From positions 79,896 through 143,895 of the forward strand of contig JAUIGL010000007.1 in NCBI GenBank assembly GCA_030430165.1: DNA of 64,000 nucleotides, given 5' to 3'. This document shows positions 11,501 through 24,600 of the stretch, piece by piece. How positions within the stretch are numbered: position 1 is the stretch's first letter; each line of letters starts with the position of its first letter. The notes below the pieces were generated by a model. That model made no database searches. It saw only the letters and a program-made list of their open reading frames with translations, and was not told where the DNA came from. The stretch is from a bacterium. Its GTDB lineage: Bacteria; Desulfobacterota; Binatia; HRBIN30; CADEER01. The position numbers were made by a program, and so were the translations under genes.

Positions 11501-14500
11501 CGGATTGCTCTTGACGGTGAAGGACCCGAACGGAGGTCTGTGGGAGTACGTCTACGACGAGTACGGTGCGCTGCAGAAGCAGGACGACGCGGCCGACGGC
11601 AGCGTCACCGTCACCCGGGCCGAAGGCGTGAGCGGGATCACTCCCGATGCGAGCAAGACGATCGAGGAGGCCTACGAGGTCAACCTCGAGACCAAGGGCG
11701 ACGACGACTTTACGCACGAGGTGGTCGAGTACGAAGACGGCAGCGCCGAGCGCCGGATCGTCACTCCGGACGGAACGACGACCTTCAAGGTGGCGGCTGA
11801 CCTCACCGAGACCGGCACGGTGCCTTTTGGGGGAGGGGAGTTCACGCGGATCCGCAGGGCGGGCGCCGTGCTCGGTCTGGAGACCCCGCTGCCGTTTCGT
11901 CTCGGTAGCCTGGATGCGACCTACCAGGTAGGCAACGGCAGCTTCCGCGAGGATCTCACCGCGACCGTCGGCTTCACGCAGACGACCAAGTGGAACGGCG
12001 CGACGACGACCACGACCGCCACCGGCAGCACGATCACGACGACCACACCGGGTGGCCGCACGATCAAGACGACTACCGACGACCAGGGCCGTCCCGAGTC
12101 GATCTCGCTGCCCGGCCTACCGAGCATCTCGATCAGTTACGGACCGCAGGGTCCGACCTCGATCCGTCAGGGCGGGCGCAGCGTCGAACTGGGCTACGAC
12201 GGCGCCTTCGTCGGCACCATCACCGACCCCCTCGGAAGAACCGTCACCCTGGGCCGCGACGACGGCGGCCGTGTTTCCAACCAGGACGTCTTCGGCCTGC
12301 AGAGCTTCGGCTTCGACTACGACGACAACGGCAATGTGAAGAAGGTGACCAGCCCGCAGGCAGCCGGCTACGACGAGGACTTCGACTACACACCGGTCGA
12401 TCTGGTCAAGGACTTCGAGCTGCCCGCCGGCCCAACCTCGGTCACCTACGACGATGACCGCAAGGCGACTGGAGGCAGCGCCCCGCAAGGGACGCTCGGT
12501 TTCGACGGCGAAGGTCGGCTCACCGGTATCGGCGACATTGGCTACCAGTACGATACCGACGACTACGTCGAGAAGATCACCAGCCCGGACGGCACCATCG
12601 ATTACGGCTACAATGGCAATCCGGTGCCCGAGACGATTACCTGGACCGGCCCGGTCGCGGGGGCCGTCACGATCGGCCGCAACGCCCTGTTCCAGGCGAC
12701 GTCGGTCGGTGTCGGTAGCTTCTCGGCCGCCCTGGATCCCGATGCCGACGGCGTGCAGCGCCAGGCCGGCGACATGCAGCTCGAGCGCGACGCCGCGACC
12801 TTCCTCGAGTCGACCGAGCTCGACGAGATCAAGGACCGCTATGCACGCAACCAGTACGGCGAGCCGACCTTCTACGAAGCGGTGCACGACGACGGCCAGA
12901 CCAGCAGCGTTCTCTTCAGCGAGACCTATCGCCGCGACGAGGGCGGCCGTATCCGCGGCAAGACGGTGCGGATCGCCAACCAGACAACCGGCAAGATCGA
13001 GACCTACGAGGCCAAGTACACCTACTACCCGACCGGCCAGCTGCACACCGTCCAGTACAACAACGACCCCGTGATCGCGTACCAGTACGACGCCAACAAC
13101 AACCTCATCGGCGAGGTCGGGGTGCCCCCGGCGCCGCCGGCGGAGCCGGTGCGGCTGTACGCGCGCACCAATACCCCGGCGCTAGCCCCGGCGGCACCCG
13201 AGGGAAGCTGGGGGCAGCTGTCGGTCGGCGGTTCTCAGTTCTCGGTGGTCGAGATGGCGCAGGAGAAGGAAGGCGCGGCGACCGCGACCTCGATCACCGT
13301 CCCCGACTGCTCCCTGGCAACCGAAAACCGACAACTGACGACCGTCCTGGTCAGTCCGCCGCTGCAATCGGCGCGCGCAATCACCGCGAGCGACCGAGTC
13401 GACTTCGTGATCGGCGCCGAGCAGGGCCAGGACGATGACCTGCGGCTGGTGACCACCGCGTGGATCATGGACGGCGACGGCGCGGTACGCTGCCGTCTCG
13501 CCCAGGACTACCAGCTCTCCAGCCTGGCGCTGCCCGAGACCCCCGAGGGGGCGGAGGGCTTCCTCGGACTCGACGACGCGCAAGCCGGGCTGACGACCCC
13601 CTGCGTCGGCACCACCGCGCAAGTCGGCGAGCGCCTGGTGGTCGAGCTCGGCTTCGAGTGCGCCACGCCCGCCGCGAGCCCGGTCAGCGGGACGCTGTAC
13701 CACGGCGGCATCGGATCCGACCTGCTTCCCGGTGTAGCCCCCGACCATTCGAGCTGCGGCAACCCGGGCTACGTCGAGCTCGCCCCCGACTGGGACTTCG
13801 CCGCTGCGACTCCCGGCGGAACCTGCTCGGGCGTCGGGGACACGGTGATCGACATCGACTCGCGTCGTCTGACCAGCGTGACCATCGCCCCGGGAACCAA
13901 CCAGGCCTCGGGCGCGGTGCTGACCGAGCTGGACGGAACGCTGCGGAGCTACACGTACACTTACGACGCCAACGGAGCCCTCGATCTCAAGACCGACGTT
14001 ACCGATCCCCTCAACCCGATGGTTACCGATTACGATTACGACGACTTCGGCAACCTGCGGCTCGTCACACTGCCCGATGACGGCACCATCGAGTACCTGA
14101 TCGACGCCGCGAACCGCAGGGTCGGCAGGCTCGAGCGCAACGCAGCCGGCACGCTCATCGACGAGAAACGATATATCTACCAGAGCGCGCTACGACCGGC
14201 AGCGGAGGTCGACGCGACGGGGCAAGTGCAGACCTTCTTCGTCTACGCCGACAAACCGAACGTGCCGGAGTACATGGTGCGGGTCGAGGCGGGCGGCAAC
14301 GTGGAGTACCGGCTCGTGACGGACCACCTCGGCAGCGTGCGGCTCGTCGTGAAGGCGAGCGATGGGAGCGTGGCGCAGCGGATCGACTACGACGAGTGGG
14401 GGAATGTGATCGTCGATACGAATCCGGGGTTTCAGCCGTTTGGGTTTGCGGGTGGGTTGTACGACTCGATGTCAGGGCTCGTCAGGTTGGGGAGCCGAGA

Positions 14501-15218
14501 CCTAAGTTCAGGTGTCGCTCGCTGGTCTTCCGACGATCCAATTGGCTTCTCGGGGCTCGGAGCCAATGCCTATTCATATTGCGCGAATGATCCTGTGAAC
14601 TTTGTCGATCCGGATGGAAGGAGTTGGAGATCCGCTGCGCGCAGTTTCGTCGAGGGGGCTGCGGTTGGTACGCTCGCTGTTGTTGCCGTAGCTGGCGTCG
14701 CTGTGGTTGCCCCGACTGCAGCTGCAGTGGGTGCGGGGGTACTCGCAGTGGGGGGCGCTGCCGGGCTCGGATACTCACTCTACAATGCGGAGACCTGGGA
14801 AGAGGTGGGAGACATTGCGGCCGGTGCTGCTGGGGGCCTGCTTGCTGGTGGGCTGACCGGAAGAGCCGTCGGTTTGCGGGGGCTGTTGCGAGGTGAACGA
14901 GCTGCGTTGGCGAAAGCGGAGGAGGCTCTCGGCACAGAGTTGGTTCATCTCGCTGGCCGGCCCCGTTCGCAGCAACCGGCGACGGTGGTAGGTGCTGCCA
15001 GCGTCCGTACCGGCGAGGCAGTAGTCGGGCGATCAGCACCAGGCGCGAGGGGGTGTTGCGCAGAGGTTGATGCCGCAACTCAGCTGGGCGGGAGGACCGG
15101 CGATATCGTGTTCACGATGCCTGTTCGGCCGAGAACAGGCCAAATCGTCCCGGTTTGTCCGAACTGTCAACAGGTCTACTCAACCTCTCAATTCCCGAAG
15201 GGGACGCCCTTCGACTAG
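2556..15218 (+). CDS. Giant secreted Rhs/YD-repeat protein with C-terminal deaminase-like toxin domain
   Basis: The 4220-aa protein starts at a GTG with a signal peptide (hydrophobic PILVLVCGV, residues 13-21). In order I see beta-rich repeats; a DNRLRE-type cell-wall module (about 459-660); a Thr-Pro linker of TPTxTPT units (about 663-974); Ig-like/Big_5 modules, including one at about 1550-1670; a long beta-propeller-like stretch; YD repeats (about 2820-3500); and an Rhs-associated core ending in [10 protein letters not shown] at about 4018. A hydrophobic pre-toxin segment follows (about 4030-4075). The last 100 residues carry C4168-A-E4170 and C4201-P-N-C4204, the HAE/CAE...CxxC zinc-site pattern of deaminase-fold polymorphic toxins (YwqJ/DYW-like). 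Rhs cores deliver such tips, and a small immunity-like gene follows after 7 bp. The deaminase assignment is from motifs only. The frame is open for 12.7 kb. Confidence 0.85.
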   Translation: MRCAIRFSLGCLPILVLVCGVPPFGAKHALGEPAAVAKPAEPTEFGLGGDARELTNRRSAKTKRFRTEANGRTLFAEVSTGRVLHYQNEEGKWRRSGAGFRSEGADEIADARPFSVRVAPDGLAIGRRDESGAIVLLTRKRPTRDRKRISASFSGQDLTWDWLLSDTELKLVSRRVARRTGATEYVFPYRLSGDFAPPTLGLDGSIGNDVIRIARPFLLGADGEVYDDLASWEVRSATSRIILRVDDSDLPSRALPYRIDPSVTALGNATAANFGLTPFDTYDEVWTDPDRALTNNNSKAKAQDLAAGDTSSGLRIYDFGFDIPDNAEIVGVEAEFDRSTEGCGGCGGSDCIRDHEIRLAADLSPDDPAAAADSATVVGANEAIADCWPFDSNSPKTYGGELETWDAQLTWEQVNDRDFGPVVSAIGVSQDGSGVPDAKVDFVGITVYWKHPDPGVGKELVSDDTFLRTSLPNTVEGAETFTRIDEAADNRALYRVSNAAILKAVGEQNGGNVTVAELRLHVSFNAQNWGTGQEVDLYRLQYDWNQNSATWNCPIDTDLANSTPDCATQWSGGDDPLDPDLDPENATASTTFHNTTLGWQAFDVKADVDYFLANPNENFGWLLKRRDEQINGRIEFVSLEGDYFGAAGYAPYLYIETDGATATPTASETPTQTPTVTPSDTPTETPTHTPTDTPTRTPTNTPTDTPTRTPTHTPTHTPTSTPTNTPTHTPTSTPTDTPTQTPTDTPTDTPTSTPTETPTSTPTDTPTQTPTDTPTSTPTDTPTSTPTDTPTQTPTDTPTQTPTDTPTQTPTDTPTQTPTDTPTHTPTSTPTHTPTATPTNTATHTATDTPTSTPTDTPTETPTQTPTNTPTHTPTLTPTQTPTHTPTDTPTRTPTHTPTHTWTATPTNTPTLTPTTTPTDTPTQTPTLTPTQTPTSTPTHTPTDTPTHTPTSTPTHTPTETPTSTPTATPTPIPPGFVVGEVFDDGNALRLGDFVVDVLSSQLSVVSPAADGFTLQTDAGSQIVAISKAGYTDSVREVVVPPSGAVQMRDARMTALAPDVAASGSAQVFATQLLTPAGSGDVELGVASGVAAAAVVNLTPLSPQGVVAPLPLGWSILAGVDIRIDPAPTGGMTAALRIPRDLIVPDASLVLQAAVWDGGGARWLGYAAPTVVDIGGVDTIELPVTAPGQLAILVADAGSSLTSTPAVALPGVASGSSPPSGGSVLAVPDVIFSTVDARAAVFADVAGLAAPSGTLIEAALSESFDTVRGVELGALSRQDLVAYQVSMDANGDSAGAGPSDLAARFVVGPSRDDISLADLIEGRIEIATELAVAASPGVIDPAANITIGGPGGIGLTVPVGAAPADTIVSIGEVTAGDLPSGVSPDAAFVLFVAGGSLDPVATYTLSPGFAATENEVVVIGLTRFVATQSRVVVEAVAFGTGLAGGDIQITQCRVGACLTGFGAPGAYSVFRMPSGVTFASGVVSDGSLPVAGQIVDAAGIDFVAVGNAAGGFVLPVPLGGQVLSVFDQPNDRSGQVAVNGAVDSVVVADIILLTSAPRVTNISPAVHEGGVAANAVVEVTFSEALAAASVTATSVRLEYVDDNDLIVAEPARRSLADGGTRLLIAPNSDLRPNTLYTVTLTTGVTDVAGTPMDEDVSLGTDIAFASNFTTEPVFRAESLPDGALVVRIPVDANGVHVPPALGVDDQGAQGTAVICAGAGVALPATFVSVQNVTTNGGAGDTCSTGIPAPGTECESFDFLEDQVCGEAELEKCNISADGSFCLVVAAAPGDRIQVLVKDIFGNQVALDAGTMRDKETGAVVVGPEGADVVFPGDERYSARIPPGAFALPTIVQVTPIEDVPDPLNPDGRIPLFDDQGALTDERFSAFLNQTHPELNSILELIGMVEVDFNPDRTALVQYDVTVPYLNPGASPETEVYTASRIVQFRDVDGDDLDDYELSLIDEAHFETDGQSFNIVATDPAAFPGLTIGNSWGIHRWQECVGFVSGNFSVGDNFGTDSGGSVGGGTFASLLPFPIEQTESTKWTLPMPCDEPIEVELIDGDGNVIDLIPFDPIDTSGDGEDATQILTDNVKHPAVPRTATLIPNGQAAVSPSELVGVIFDQKMAEPDWTLVELRVCGPAEGPGSDPREQDCEEGPLVPGHPELEEDEQTIRFVPDTRLRYGLRYQLYMHDLLDQDGHKMLRPVYHTFSTWKPRIVAQIGDGGLDARDVVFVDAEAAGFDPLDVVLAVAEGDALEPDSSRGVRLYQLRPDMLPNEIAEVRTSGVDRSVAFTKDGSIKLRDSTGSPEIEYPGPFVMSVDGPGGYERYGLWRLYQVRSGIDPLVVLDQRFVNLSGQAKDRLAGTDAIFIPPLGFSPMNLFDYTPLDLGVPVDVDPLGTNFAYVANTPFIGLQGIAMQGRSTGHDEVQVQGNFRGTNDPQRDVPIRGVSALPPEGANEAAVVVVLQDGNTDYLALTTDVLAEKDRYQLPVGGRPFAVEAMSGWPVRLDTRGSTEARFGNSDLAAVMCEEGMCVVPIDRGGGDPVFAPSKLPAGVAPILTTGGAPRDGAGDRARQLLFVADGTAGLSVLDLQRPDGSIDDTDERYTFISDGIDDRVLATVELPNPWLPGDGTLPSGVVATPSNAVRVDTYRDPDGRTYSAVAAQTAGVFLIAEPLPIEIEKEEFRDCAYAVDGDVIGCEDQTLGEVVGVVGSPYTLHYDSSRVPGRHVIDIPITGATIPPGVSEYEVKIRVAGREIVERVDMLEPFMIARFVWNGRDDEGLIALGAQWAEVEVAAIYDGPNGGYRWDLRVWGGTLGTWDTRAHGMGGWSFNVHHFFDPNDRILYLGSGGQRSGEELGRVQELDGDPDQVLIASENGIAVYYFDAETGRHLQTRNALTGTTIYSFTYDGDVLTGISGPNGTTTVSESQIAPPFGPATSYASAAAADFWTTISNPVSSMTFTYQVVEDDVFDVPRSTDPPPSGPVSPLGGGLLLTVKDPNGGLWEYVYDEYGALQKQDDAADGSVTVTRAEGVSGITPDASKTIEEAYEVNLETKGDDDFTHEVVEYEDGSAERRIVTPDGTTTFKVAADLTETGTVPFGGGEFTRIRRAGAVLGLETPLPFRLGSLDATYQVGNGSFREDLTATVGFTQTTKWNGATTTTTATGSTITTTTPGGRTIKTTTDDQGRPESISLPGLPSISISYGPQGPTSIRQGGRSVELGYDGAFVGTITDPLGRTVTLGRDDGGRVSNQDVFGLQSFGFDYDDNGNVKKVTSPQAAGYDEDFDYTPVDLVKDFELPAGPTSVTYDDDRKATGGSAPQGTLGFDGEGRLTGIGDIGYQYDTDDYVEKITSPDGTIDYGYNGNPVPETITWTGPVAGAVTIGRNALFQATSVGVGSFSAALDPDADGVQRQAGDMQLERDAATFLESTELDEIKDRYARNQYGEPTFYEAVHDDGQTSSVLFSETYRRDEGGRIRGKTVRIANQTTGKIETYEAKYTYYPTGQLHTVQYNNDPVIAYQYDANNNLIGEVGVPPAPPAEPVRLYARTNTPALAPAAPEGSWGQLSVGGSQFSVVEMAQEKEGAATATSITVPDCSLATENRQLTTVLVSPPLQSARAITASDRVDFVIGAEQGQDDDLRLVTTAWIMDGDGAVRCRLAQDYQLSSLALPETPEGAEGFLGLDDAQAGLTTPCVGTTAQVGERLVVELGFECATPAASPVSGTLYHGGIGSDLLPGVAPDHSSCGNPGYVELAPDWDFAAATPGGTCSGVGDTVIDIDSRRLTSVTIAPGTNQASGAVLTELDGTLRSYTYTYDANGALDLKTDVTDPLNPMVTDYDYDDFGNLRLVTLPDDGTIEYLIDAANRRVGRLERNAAGTLIDEKRYIYQSALRPAAEVDATGQVQTFFVYADKPNVPEYMVRVEAGGNVEYRLVTDHLGSVRLVVKASDGSVAQRIDYDEWGNVIVDTNPGFQPFGFAGGLYDSMSGLVRLGSRDLSSGVARWSSDDPIGFSGLGANAYSYCANDPVNFVDPDGRSWRSAARSFVEGAAVGTLAVVAVAGVAVVAPTAAAVGAGVLAVGGAAGLGYSLYNAETWEEVGDIAAGAAGGLLAGGLTGRAVGLRGLLRGERAALAKAEEALGTELVHLAGRPRSQQPATVVGAASVRTGEAVVGRSAPGARGCCAEVDAATQLGGRTGDIVFTMPVRPRTGQIVPVCPNCQQVYSTSQFPKGTPFD
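4543..5475 (+). repeat. Tandem Thr-Pro (TPTxTPT) coding repeat
   Basis: About 930 bases encode some 310 residues of near-pure [15 protein letters not shown] repeats, which is an extended proline-rich linker. At DNA level it is a degenerate 12-base/24-base tandem array, with four perfect 24-base copies at 4917-5012. It separates the N-terminal beta modules from the rest of the Rhs-like protein. Confidence 0.95.
4917..5012 (+). repeat. Four perfect 24-bp tandem copies inside the Thr-Pro region
   Basis: The 24-base unit begins GACACGCCTACGCAG and is repeated at 4917, 4941, 4965 and 4989 without mismatch. A near-identical copy lies at 4845-4868. Each copy encodes eight residues (DTPTQTPT register), so gain or loss of units keeps the frame. 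Confidence 0.95.
13229..13345. repeat. In-frame inverted-repeat insert inside the Rhs-like gene
   Basis: The left arm (13229-13253, encoding GSQFSVVE) and right arm (13317-13345, encoding ATENRQLTT) are imperfect inverted repeats around about 60 bases. A relative of the left arm sits at 5553-5577 (encoding SSQLSVVS). Peptides of the QFSVL/ENRELRT and QLSVV/QLTTDN types are well known readings of dispersed palindromic repeats in environmental genomes. The insert breaks YD-type sequence but keeps the frame. Confidence 0.6.
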
Positions 15219-15225
15219 GAGTTGT

Positions 15226-15654
15226 ATGAAGACTCGCTACTTGACGAAACACCGATATACGCGGGCCGAGTTTGACTGGCTCGCTTGTGACTCGAATGGT
15301 CGTATCGGGTACTTTACATCGGCCGGCGCCGGTCCGGTTCCGGATATTGCTCTGACGGACGGTTTCCTCGTGGGCGTCTTCGAGTATGTCACAGCCCGAC
15401 CCGAGGGATGGAACGCCGTCGCCGTCGGGGAGCATAGCTACAATACGGATGATTTCCTGGCCGTTGCTCGGCGTGGCCTGTGTGGCTTCAACTGGGATTT
15501 CGACCGCAAGGCCTACACCCTTGTTGCGAGACCGGGCGAAGTTGTGTGCGGGGACGGGGAAATCGATCGAGCGGTCCTCGCGAGTGCCCAAAAGGTGGTT
15601 ATTCCAACCGACTTCCGTCAGGCGCTGATACTGCGGGTCGCAGGGGCGGATTAA
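15226..15654 (+). CDS. Candidate immunity protein to the Rhs C-terminal toxin
   Basis: This 142-aa cytoplasmic protein (no signal peptide) starts 7 bp after the toxin stop, with an AGGAG ribosome site that overlaps that stop codon. Tight coupling, small size and position immediately 3' of an Rhs toxin tip are the usual marks of an immunity gene. The N-terminal part contains DWLACDSNGRIGYF followed by TSAGAGPVPD. A W...D..G..G.F..AG.GPVP pattern of this kind is seen in immunity-type proteins, but I cannot assign a named Imm family. The start at 15226 is preferred to an upstream ATG at 15067 because it has the ribosome site and does not overlap the toxin codons. The expected role is to bind and neutralise the deaminase-like domain in the producing cell. 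Confidence 0.65.
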   Translation: MKTRYLTKHRYTRAEFDWLACDSNGRIGYFTSAGAGPVPDIALTDGFLVGVFEYVTARPEGWNAVAVGEHSYNTDDFLAVARRGLCGFNWDFDRKAYTLVARPGEVVCGDGEIDRAVLASAQKVVIPTDFRQALILRVAGAD

Positions 15655-15692
15655 TCAAGGATGCGGACGTACGACCGAGTGTCAGAGCTGAG

Positions 15693-18600
15693 ATGATACC
15701 TAGGTTTACCGAAAATTCACGCGTTAGATTGACGCCAGCATGGCTTGCGGTGGGCTTGGCGGTGGGCCTGGGCGCGTTCGCGTTGCCTTCCAGCCTGTTC
15801 GCGCAGCCGCTCGGCGGTGACAACGTGCTGATTCTCGGTGTTGGGATGGAGCTTTCTCCTGCAACGATCACAGCTCCGAAAGGCGCGCCGATTGAGCTTG
15901 GCGTCTCGATTGTCGACGGTGCTGGATCGGATGTGTCCTCACAGTTCCCTGGCCACGTGATCCGTGGTGAACTGTCAGGCCCGGACATTCCCGGCGGGAA
16001 CCAACTCGTCGAAACGGTTCCCGGCGAGACTCTGCAGATCGGAACAGATCAAGATGCGGCTCCCACGGGCGTTGTTCCCGGGCCTGTGCTCGGGGTCGAC
16101 GGTAACTACCTTCTCGAGAACATCCGCCTGGTCGATGGCAACGGTGATACGGTGCTCACCGGAACGCCGCCCGTGGTCCCGATCAAGATTCTCGACCGCG
16201 TGACGGTGCAGAGCATCGAGACGCGTAAGCTCTCCATCGACGAGATTCGCGATCGCGGGATCGTCATCGACGAGGACTCGTTCACCGCGTTCCGGTTTTC
16301 AGTCGGTATCGAAACACTCTCGAAGGGTGTGCCGATTGAGCTCGATGTGGTGTTTCCGCAGGACGAGGAGCTGATCGAAGGGGGCGGGCCGCTCGGACTG
16401 CTTCCCATCTTGCCGGGTCTCGATACGCCGAGCCTGGATATCCAAGGGCTCATGCTCGAGGGCGAGACCCTCAACTTCGGGGTCGAGATTCCGCCGATTC
16501 CGGCGGTGCTGGTGATTCCCGGCAACGTCGCCTTCCTCAACGAGTTCTTCGAAGTCATTCTGCTGGTTTCGAACGTCGCGCCGCAGGGTAGCCAGATCGT
16601 CATCACTTCGGCGACTGCTACCTTGGAGCTGCCGTTCGGCAATGACGGCAGCCCCGCCAGTGGCGACGAGCCACTGGTGCCGGCCGAGACGGAGGATCTC
16701 CCGCACGGAGCGACGTCTACCGCCCTCGTCAACACCGACGGCGGCGCCGCGCAGTTTGGTCCCGGCGAGGACGCCGGCGGGGAGTTTCTGGTCGAAGGCA
16801 AGTTGGTCGGTACGCACCGGCTCAAGGTTGCGATCACGGCCGACCTGACGTTCCCCGGCGCAGCCCAGCCGGTGGAGCTTTCCGGGTCCGCGTTCGGCAC
16901 CGTGGTCGTGCGCGACCGCAGCGTTGCGCTCACCATCCACCACCCCGAAGTGGTGCGTGCCGGCGAGGCGTATACGCTCGGGATCACCGTTTCCAACACC
17001 AGTGAGACGTCGATCGAGCTGCTAAAGCTGCGTCTTGATCCGGCCCTAGTCACTGGCGCCACTGTGATCGACCACGATCACAAACCCACCCCGGTGGGGT
17101 TGCCGGGTGAGGCGGAGGTGGAGGATCTCGGCGTCGGCGAGTCGCAGACCGTCTCCTACCAGCTGGTCGCGCGCCAGAGCGGGCGGGTGACCGCCGCCGC
17201 CTTCCAGGGCGAGGGTGGTGTCCAGGCGGGCGGCTTCCAACTTCGCACCGGGGTCGGCGACGGCAACATCCCGCTGTCGCCCGACACGATCCTCTTGCCG
17301 TCGTATGCCTACGAGCTGCCCGATGCGTTCGTCGCCGAGGCGCTGCGCGTTCTCGGTCTGGCGCACAGCGCGGCGATGGCTCCCGCCGGGCACGAGCCGG
17401 ACATCGGGGGCGGTGTCCGCAAGCAGATGATCCAGTTGCGCGGCCAGCAGTTGGCGCTGGCGGGGTTGCGCAATCGCATCGGCGAGCCGACGCATGCGTC
17501 ACTGCTCGAGCTGTGGCTCGATTGGCTGGGCAGCTACTCTGACGGCTCCAAAGTCGACACCGGCGGCGCCCAGGGGGCGGTCACGGTCACCGGCGCTGAG
17601 GGGTTCGACGAGGTGCGCCGCCTGACTGGCGCCGGCATCGATCTCGAGCAGGCACTCACCGCCGAGCTGTCGCTGCTCGGCACCGGTCCTGGTGCTCAGG
17701 ATCTGGCCGCTCTCACCGAAGAGTTTGCAACTGCCGGCTCCTATCGCGGAGACTTCGTCGCCATCTCTGCGACCGGCGACGCATCGATCTCGATCGGCCC
17801 CGTAGAGCACGCTACGCGAGGGTGCGCGGGGGCAGCCGACACCCCCCGCTGTCCCGAAGCAGCGATCGAACGCAACGTTCCGAATACCTCGATCCATGGT
17901 TTCGACGATGGGCTACTGAGTGGAGAGCTGGCGGTGATCGGACCGGATCAGCAAGGCGATATCGCGCCGCATACGGTTACCGTCACTGGCTCGGGGTCGA
18001 CCGCGCTCACGGTCGTCGCGCCCAACGACGGGATTCTGCGGAAGTTCGAGTTCTCGTTCGACCTGAGCAGTTGCTCTCCTTCGTTTAGCGTCAACTCCAC
18101 GTTGGTCGGCTCGCTAGATCTCGGATGCGCCGGGTCAGATGGCGGGACTAGCTACCCTAATACAGCGCCGGCCATCGACGGCGTGCGCCAGATCCCGGAG
18201 TCGGATCCGCTCGAGCGCGGCCGCGTCGTCGGCGTCCTCTTCGACGAGGCAATCGACGGTGCCTCGCTGGCAGAGGGTGTTGCCACTTTCGCGCTGAGCT
18301 ACGCCGCGGGGCAGGAAGACGTCGATGCGGTCGGCGAGGTCGACAACCAGAAGCGGGTCGCGAAGCTGCTGCCGGGCAACCGCATCGCCCTGGTCGGCTT
18401 CCTTTCGTCGGTGTCGCGCTTCTTCGACTACGAGCTGGCGCTCGACGGGGTGACCGATCTCACGGGCAATCCAGTTGCCGATTCTCAGGTGCCGGTGGTC
18501 AGGGATTTTCCGCGACCGCCGGGCGGGATCGTGCAGGGCACGGTGCGCGACGGCAACGGCGATCCGCTGCCGTTCGCTCCGGTCGAGCTCGCCGAGTACT

Positions 18601-21600
18601 TTCTCGACGACTTCTTCGGAACCGAGGTGCAGATCAACACCGGGATGGTCAACACCGACGGCGACGGGTACTACCGCTTCGACTTCGTCGGCATCAGCCC
18701 GTTCGGTCCGTACCGGGTTCGCGCGCGGCATCCCGAGACCGGCAAGACGGCCGAGCGCTATGCGCGCATCTCGGTCGAGGGGCAGGAGCAGAACGTCGAT
18801 CTGCTGATGCTCGGCAGCGGCCGGGTCGAAGGGACGATCTTCGACGTTACCGGCGGTGCGCCCGGCGTTCCGGTCGTCGGCGCGGAGATCGCGGTGGACA
18901 GCCTTACCGACGGCACGACGCAGCGCGCGCGCAGCGGCGCCGGCGGTGCGTACTCGGTCGACAACGTCTCGGTTGGCGACGTGCTGGTGCGCGCCAGCTA
19001 CGACGTCCCCAATACGGCCGAGAAACGCAAAGGTGCGGTCGCTGCGTCGCTGGCGGCGGCGGGCCAGGTGATCAGCGTCGACGTTGATCTGTTCAGCGGC
19101 ACCAGTGTCATCGAAGGCACGGTGTTCGAGCAGTCGAGTGACACCAACGCGGTCACCCGTCTGGTCCCGGTGGGGCGCAACGTGCAGGTCGCCCTGGTCA
19201 ACGATGACGTCGGCTACGCCGACGATGTGTTCACCGACAGCCAGGGGCGATTCCGCTTCCCTGCGGTGCCTCCCGGTGCGGTGCGGATCCGCGCGATTCG
19301 CCAGTGGACCTCCGAGCAGGCGACCGTCGGAGTGGACGTCCCGGTTGCGTCATCGGTCGCGGTGAATCTGGTGTTCCCCGGCACCGCCAGGGTGGTCGGT
19401 ACGGTATTCAATGCCGATGGCTCGCGCGCGTCGGGCGCGCAGGTGGTCGGTGGTACCTCTCTGGTCACGACCGACGCCTCGGGTGGATTCGTGATTCCTG
19501 CCATCGCCACCGGCTTCCACCGCATTGAGGCCGGCGACCCGGCGACCGGGGCGACTGGATTCGTCGATATCTCCGTCGGCGACCCGGGCGGCGAGGTTTC
19601 GGTCGTCATCTTCCTCGACGGTCGCGCTACGGTGACCGGATCGGTGCTGGATCAGTTGGGCACAGGGCAGGTGGGCGTTGAGGTATTCCTGTGGTTCATC
19701 GTCGGCGGTTCGGAGGACAGCTTCGTGCGAACCACGACGGGGGAGGGTGGGGCGTTCCGTTTCGAGCGCATCCCGTTCGGCTCGTACGTGCTGCGCACGG
19801 CGGCCGCCAATGGTGACGGCGGATTCTCGCCAACTATCGACGTTGTGAGCACGGGGATCTCTGGGCCGCACCCGATAACCTATGTGGGCCTAGGAAACGT
19901 CGGAGGGGTCGTCAATGATGCGGGTGGTAACCCGGTACCGAGCATGGTGAAGCTGACCCACTTGGGCTTCGGGGCGACAGGGCGGATTGTTCCTGTTGAA
20001 GTCGAATTGGAGGCCAACAGTCCCATTGGCTCCAGTGACCCTTGTGGGAACGCGTGTCCGGCTTGCGCGGGGAGGTTCGTCGCGCAACCGATTCCCGCGC
20101 TGGGCGACTACCAGTTGTCAGTCGACGCCGGAGTTGGCGGCTCGGTAGTGTTGCAGGATCGGATCTTGAATGCCGGCGAACAGAACGACCACTGCTTGGT
20201 TCTCGCCGAGTCGGCTAGCTTGATCGGAACTGTGTATCTTCCGGACGGCAACGTAGCCGAGGATAGAGACCCTCCGATTCTCGTCTCCTTCACGAGCGGA
20301 GGGGCTACGCACGATACGTCCGTAGCGTCGGATGGCACGTTCGCCTTCAGCAACTTGCCCTCAACCGGCTTCCGTTTGGCCGCTGACGACCCAGCAACAG
20401 GCAACCGGGCCATCAAGTTCGGCAGTTTGGCTACCGGCGACGAGGTTGTGGTCGATCTAGAGCTGTTGGGAACCGGCTCTGTCGAGGTGCTGGTTTCGGA
20501 CGGCAGCACGGACGGCCAGGGGAATCTGATCGGTCTGGCGGACGCCGTCGTCGAGCTCACCAGCGGTTCGCCGGTGGCGTCGTTGTTGCCGCCGTATCCT
20601 CCGCTGACCACCGACAGCGCGGGCAAGGTGTTGTTCACCGGCGTGCCGGAAGGGCCGTTCTCCGTGCAGGCGGTTCCGATCTCGGGCAACGACGCTGGCC
20701 GGCGCGGCGGTGAGATCCTGAGCGACGGCGACGAGCAGACCCTTGCGGTGATCGTCGGCATCTACGGCGGCGTGGAGGGCGTTGCCTACGAGGCGGACGG
20801 GGCGACGCCATTGCCATTTGCCCAGGTGCGCCTGCGCGACACGACACAGAATGGTGGTGGCAACGTCGCGCGCGAGGATGCATTCACGACGACCGGAGCC
20901 AACGGCGAGTTTCTGTTCGAGTTCGTGCCGCTGACCCCGACCGGTGCCGAGCTCCATCTCGAGCTATTCGATCCGAAGAGCGGACGCATCGGCTTCTCCG
21001 ACGACACTCCACCGCTCCGCGTCGAGCAACAAGACACGATCGTCGAGCGAGACATTCTCCTGCTCGGCGAAGGAACCGTGAGTGGAGTCGTGCGCCGCGT
21101 TTCGGGCGATGTTGCCGGCGGTGCCAAGGTCGAGCTCTCTTCGCCGTTCCTGGTACAGCCGCAGGGGCTGAGTGGGCGGAACGTGTCGTTCTTCGGTCCG
21201 GGCGAGCTGACGACTACTTCGAACTTCTTCGGCGTGTATTCGATCCCCGGTGTGCCGGCGGGAGCGTTCGATCTGCTCGCCGAGGACATTCAGGGTGGCG
21301 GCGCGATGGGTGGCGCGAGTGGTGTTGTCGCCGTCGATGACGAAGAGGTTGCGGTCGACATCTTCCTCGAAGGGCGCGCCGAGGTTTCGGGCATCGTGTT
21401 CGCCGCCAACGGCGAGAACGCGGTTCCGTTCGCGGTGGTCGAAATCGAGCGGGGCAGCTTTACTGCGCAGACGACCGCTGATGCGACGGGATTCTACCTG
21501 TTCCCGTCGGTGCCGCTCGGCGACTATTCTGTCACGGCGTTCGAGCAGGGAGGCAACGACGGCGGCCGCAATGAGGGAAGCACCGTGCAGGACGGTGACA

Positions 21601-24600
21601 CCGCGACGACCAACGTCATCATGCGCGGCACCGGCACCGTCAGCGGAACCGCGTTCGTCGACCAGATCCAGCCCGATCCGACGAAGTTTGTCGGGGCGAT
21701 CAGCCTGACGCGTCCGGCGATGGATTTCCTGGATTCCAACTTTGACGGCTCAACCGACGCGGCGGGCGAGTTCGAGTTCACCGACATTCCCGTGGGAGAC
21801 TTCAGCGTCACGATCACCGACGGTGGTACCTTGTTCGGCCGCGCTGCGGGGACTCTTGTCGGTGACGGCGCAGCCGTGACTGGCTTGGTCGTCGTTCTCG
21901 ATCCGTCCGGTAGCGTGGCCGGGATGGTCGCGCTCGGGGGTAATCCGGTCGCGGGAGCGATCGTGACGGTGTCGGGCGAGAACGGAGAGTTCCACATCTC
22001 GACCGAAACCAATGCGGCTGGCGAGTTCACGGTTTCCGGGGTGCCGCTGATCAGTGCCGTGGTGACGGCTGTCGATCCCGCCTCGGGTGGGATTGGCACG
22101 GCGACCGCCCTGACCACCGCGGGTGGCACCGACGACGTCGAGACGATCGATCTCGACGCGGTGCTGATCGGAGTCGAGTCGGTGAGCCCGGCTGACGGGG
22201 CGTCCGAGCAGGAGATCGACCTGGCACCGAGTGGCGTGGTCGAGATCACCTTCAACGATCTGGCTGATCACAGCACGCTCACCACCAACTCGATCCGCTT
22301 GTTCGCCGATGGACAGACGATCGCCGGGACGCTCCAGACGCCGGTCGACCTCCCAGGGGGCAAGACGAGTGTAGACTTCGTACCCGCCGCTCCCTTGCCC
22401 GAGCTTCGTACCGTGACGGTGCAGGTGACGCAGGCTGTGCGTGACGTGTTCGAGCGACCGATGCCGGCGCCGTTTGAGTCGACGTTCCAGACGAAGGACG
22501 CGACGGCGCCCGAGGTCGAGTCGATCCGCTTGATTCGCGGGGTCTTCGTCGTCGAATTCAGCGAGAGCGTCAGCGGCGGTACGATCACGCTCGAGGACAT
22601 AGCTGGTCCGACGACCATCGATGCCGCAGCCCCGGTGCCGAGTGAGGGAAATCAGTTGTGGACCGTCGTACCGGACGATGAGCTCGCCGATGGTATCAAC
22701 GCCCGCGTGACGGTGGACGGCTTCACCGACTTTTTCAATAACGCGCTGGTTGGCCCGGTCGAGAAGATCCTGCCAACCGGAGACGACGTCGGGCCGACCA
22801 TCGTGCTGATCGCCGACGCGCGACCGGATGCTCAGGTGGCCAACCTGTACGAGGCGAGCGAAGGCCAGACCGTGACCTTGGAGGCCAGCGCCTTCGATTC
22901 GGACAGTGAAGATATCCTGCTGGTCGACTTCGTCGCGGGCGGTCAGATCCTGGCGACGGACAACGAAGCCCCCTTCGAGCATCGGTTCATCGCCAACCTG
23001 CAGGCGGGTAGCGTGACGATCGACGCGATTGCGACCGACTACGCCGGAAACCGCGGTCCTGCCGCTACGGTTACGGTTGATATTGTGGCCAATCAGGCAC
23101 CGGTGATCACCGTCTTCGATCTGGACGACAATCCCTTCCCGGTAACCGGCGGATCTCTCGGCGTACAGGTTTCGGCGACGGACGACGTCGAGCTCGCCGA
23201 TATCGAGGTCTCACTGCTCGGGATCAATCAGATCCGGCGTCTCGCCCCCGGGATCACGCAGAAGGATGCGTCCTTCACCTTCGTCATTCCCAAGGCAACG
23301 GTACCGGGGCCGGGTAGCAACAATCTGACGGTGAATGCGCTGGCTCGCGATCGCAAGGGTGTCGAGACGGCCGTATCCGCGACCACGACTCTGCTCGACG
23401 GGGCGCGTCCGACGGTCGAGATCGTGTCGCTTTCGGGCACTGTGATCGCCGATCCCGGCGAGGTGATCCCGCTGGTCCGGGTGCACGCCGCCGACGCCGT
23501 TGGTGTCGCCAAGGTGCGTCTGTTGGAGGAGGGTAATCCGACACCGCTCGAAGAGCGAAATGTTTCCGGGACGGATGTGGTGGAAGACTTCAGCTACACG
23601 GTGCCGGCTGCGGCGCCGACCGGAGAGCGGATCGTGCTCGTTGCCGAAGCGGAAGACGCCGCGTTGAACGTCGGCGTCTCGGCGGGAATCGGCATTACGG
23701 TAGCGGGACCGCCGGTGGTCACTTTGGTGTCGCCGGTCGACCAGAGTACGCACACGGCCGGGGCGACATTCACGATCGTCGCGACCGCACCGACCGAGCT
23801 GACGGATCGCGTGGAGTTTTTCGTCAACGGTGTGCTCACTGGAACCGATTCGGTGCCGAACGGACAGGGCGAGTATCGCCTGTCGATCGTTCTGCCGGCG
23901 ACCTCACCCTCGGTCATCGGCGTCGAGTCGGTGGACATCTCTGACGCTCGATCGCCGCGAGCCGAGGCGCAGATCTTCCTGGTGACGAACGCGCCCCCGA
24001 CGGCGATCTTCGAGCTACGCGATCTCGGCGGGACGCCAATCCCCGACGGATCCCCGATCAGCATCGGTGAGACCTACATTCTCAAGGCGAACGTCCCGGG
24101 CAATTCTTCGTTCGACCCGGAAGGCCAGCCGTTGAGTTACTCGTGGAAGGTAACCGCGCAGCCGGCGGTGGGATCGGTTACTTTGAGCAGCACGACGTCG
24201 GTCCAGCCGAGCATGCAGGTCAACTTCGGCGGCCCCGATCCGCAGTCGCCGCTGACGATCGAGCTGACCGTCTCCGACGGAATCGACAACAGCATGCCAG
24301 TCGACCAGAGCTTCACGCTCGCGCAGCCGACTGCGACACCAACGGCTACAAACACCGGCACGGCGACCAACACACCGCTGTCAACCGCGACGCCGCCCCC
24401 AACGTCGCTACCGACATCCACCCCGACACCGACCCCGGTTGATCTCGAGGCCTCGGGGACCGTGTGGTGCGTCGGGGCCGACCCCTCAACTGGGCCGTGC
24501 GCGAATTCGACGCCCATTTCCTCGCTAGACGCAGCCGTGGCCCTGGCTGGAACCGGGGACGAGATCTTTGTCGCTCAGGGAACCTACACCGGGTCGGGTG

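Noticed and set aside
15480..15692. Upstream extension of the second giant protein
   Set aside because: It overlaps the immunity-like gene in another frame, has no start with ribosome site and would bury the signal peptide; ATG 15693 is preferred.
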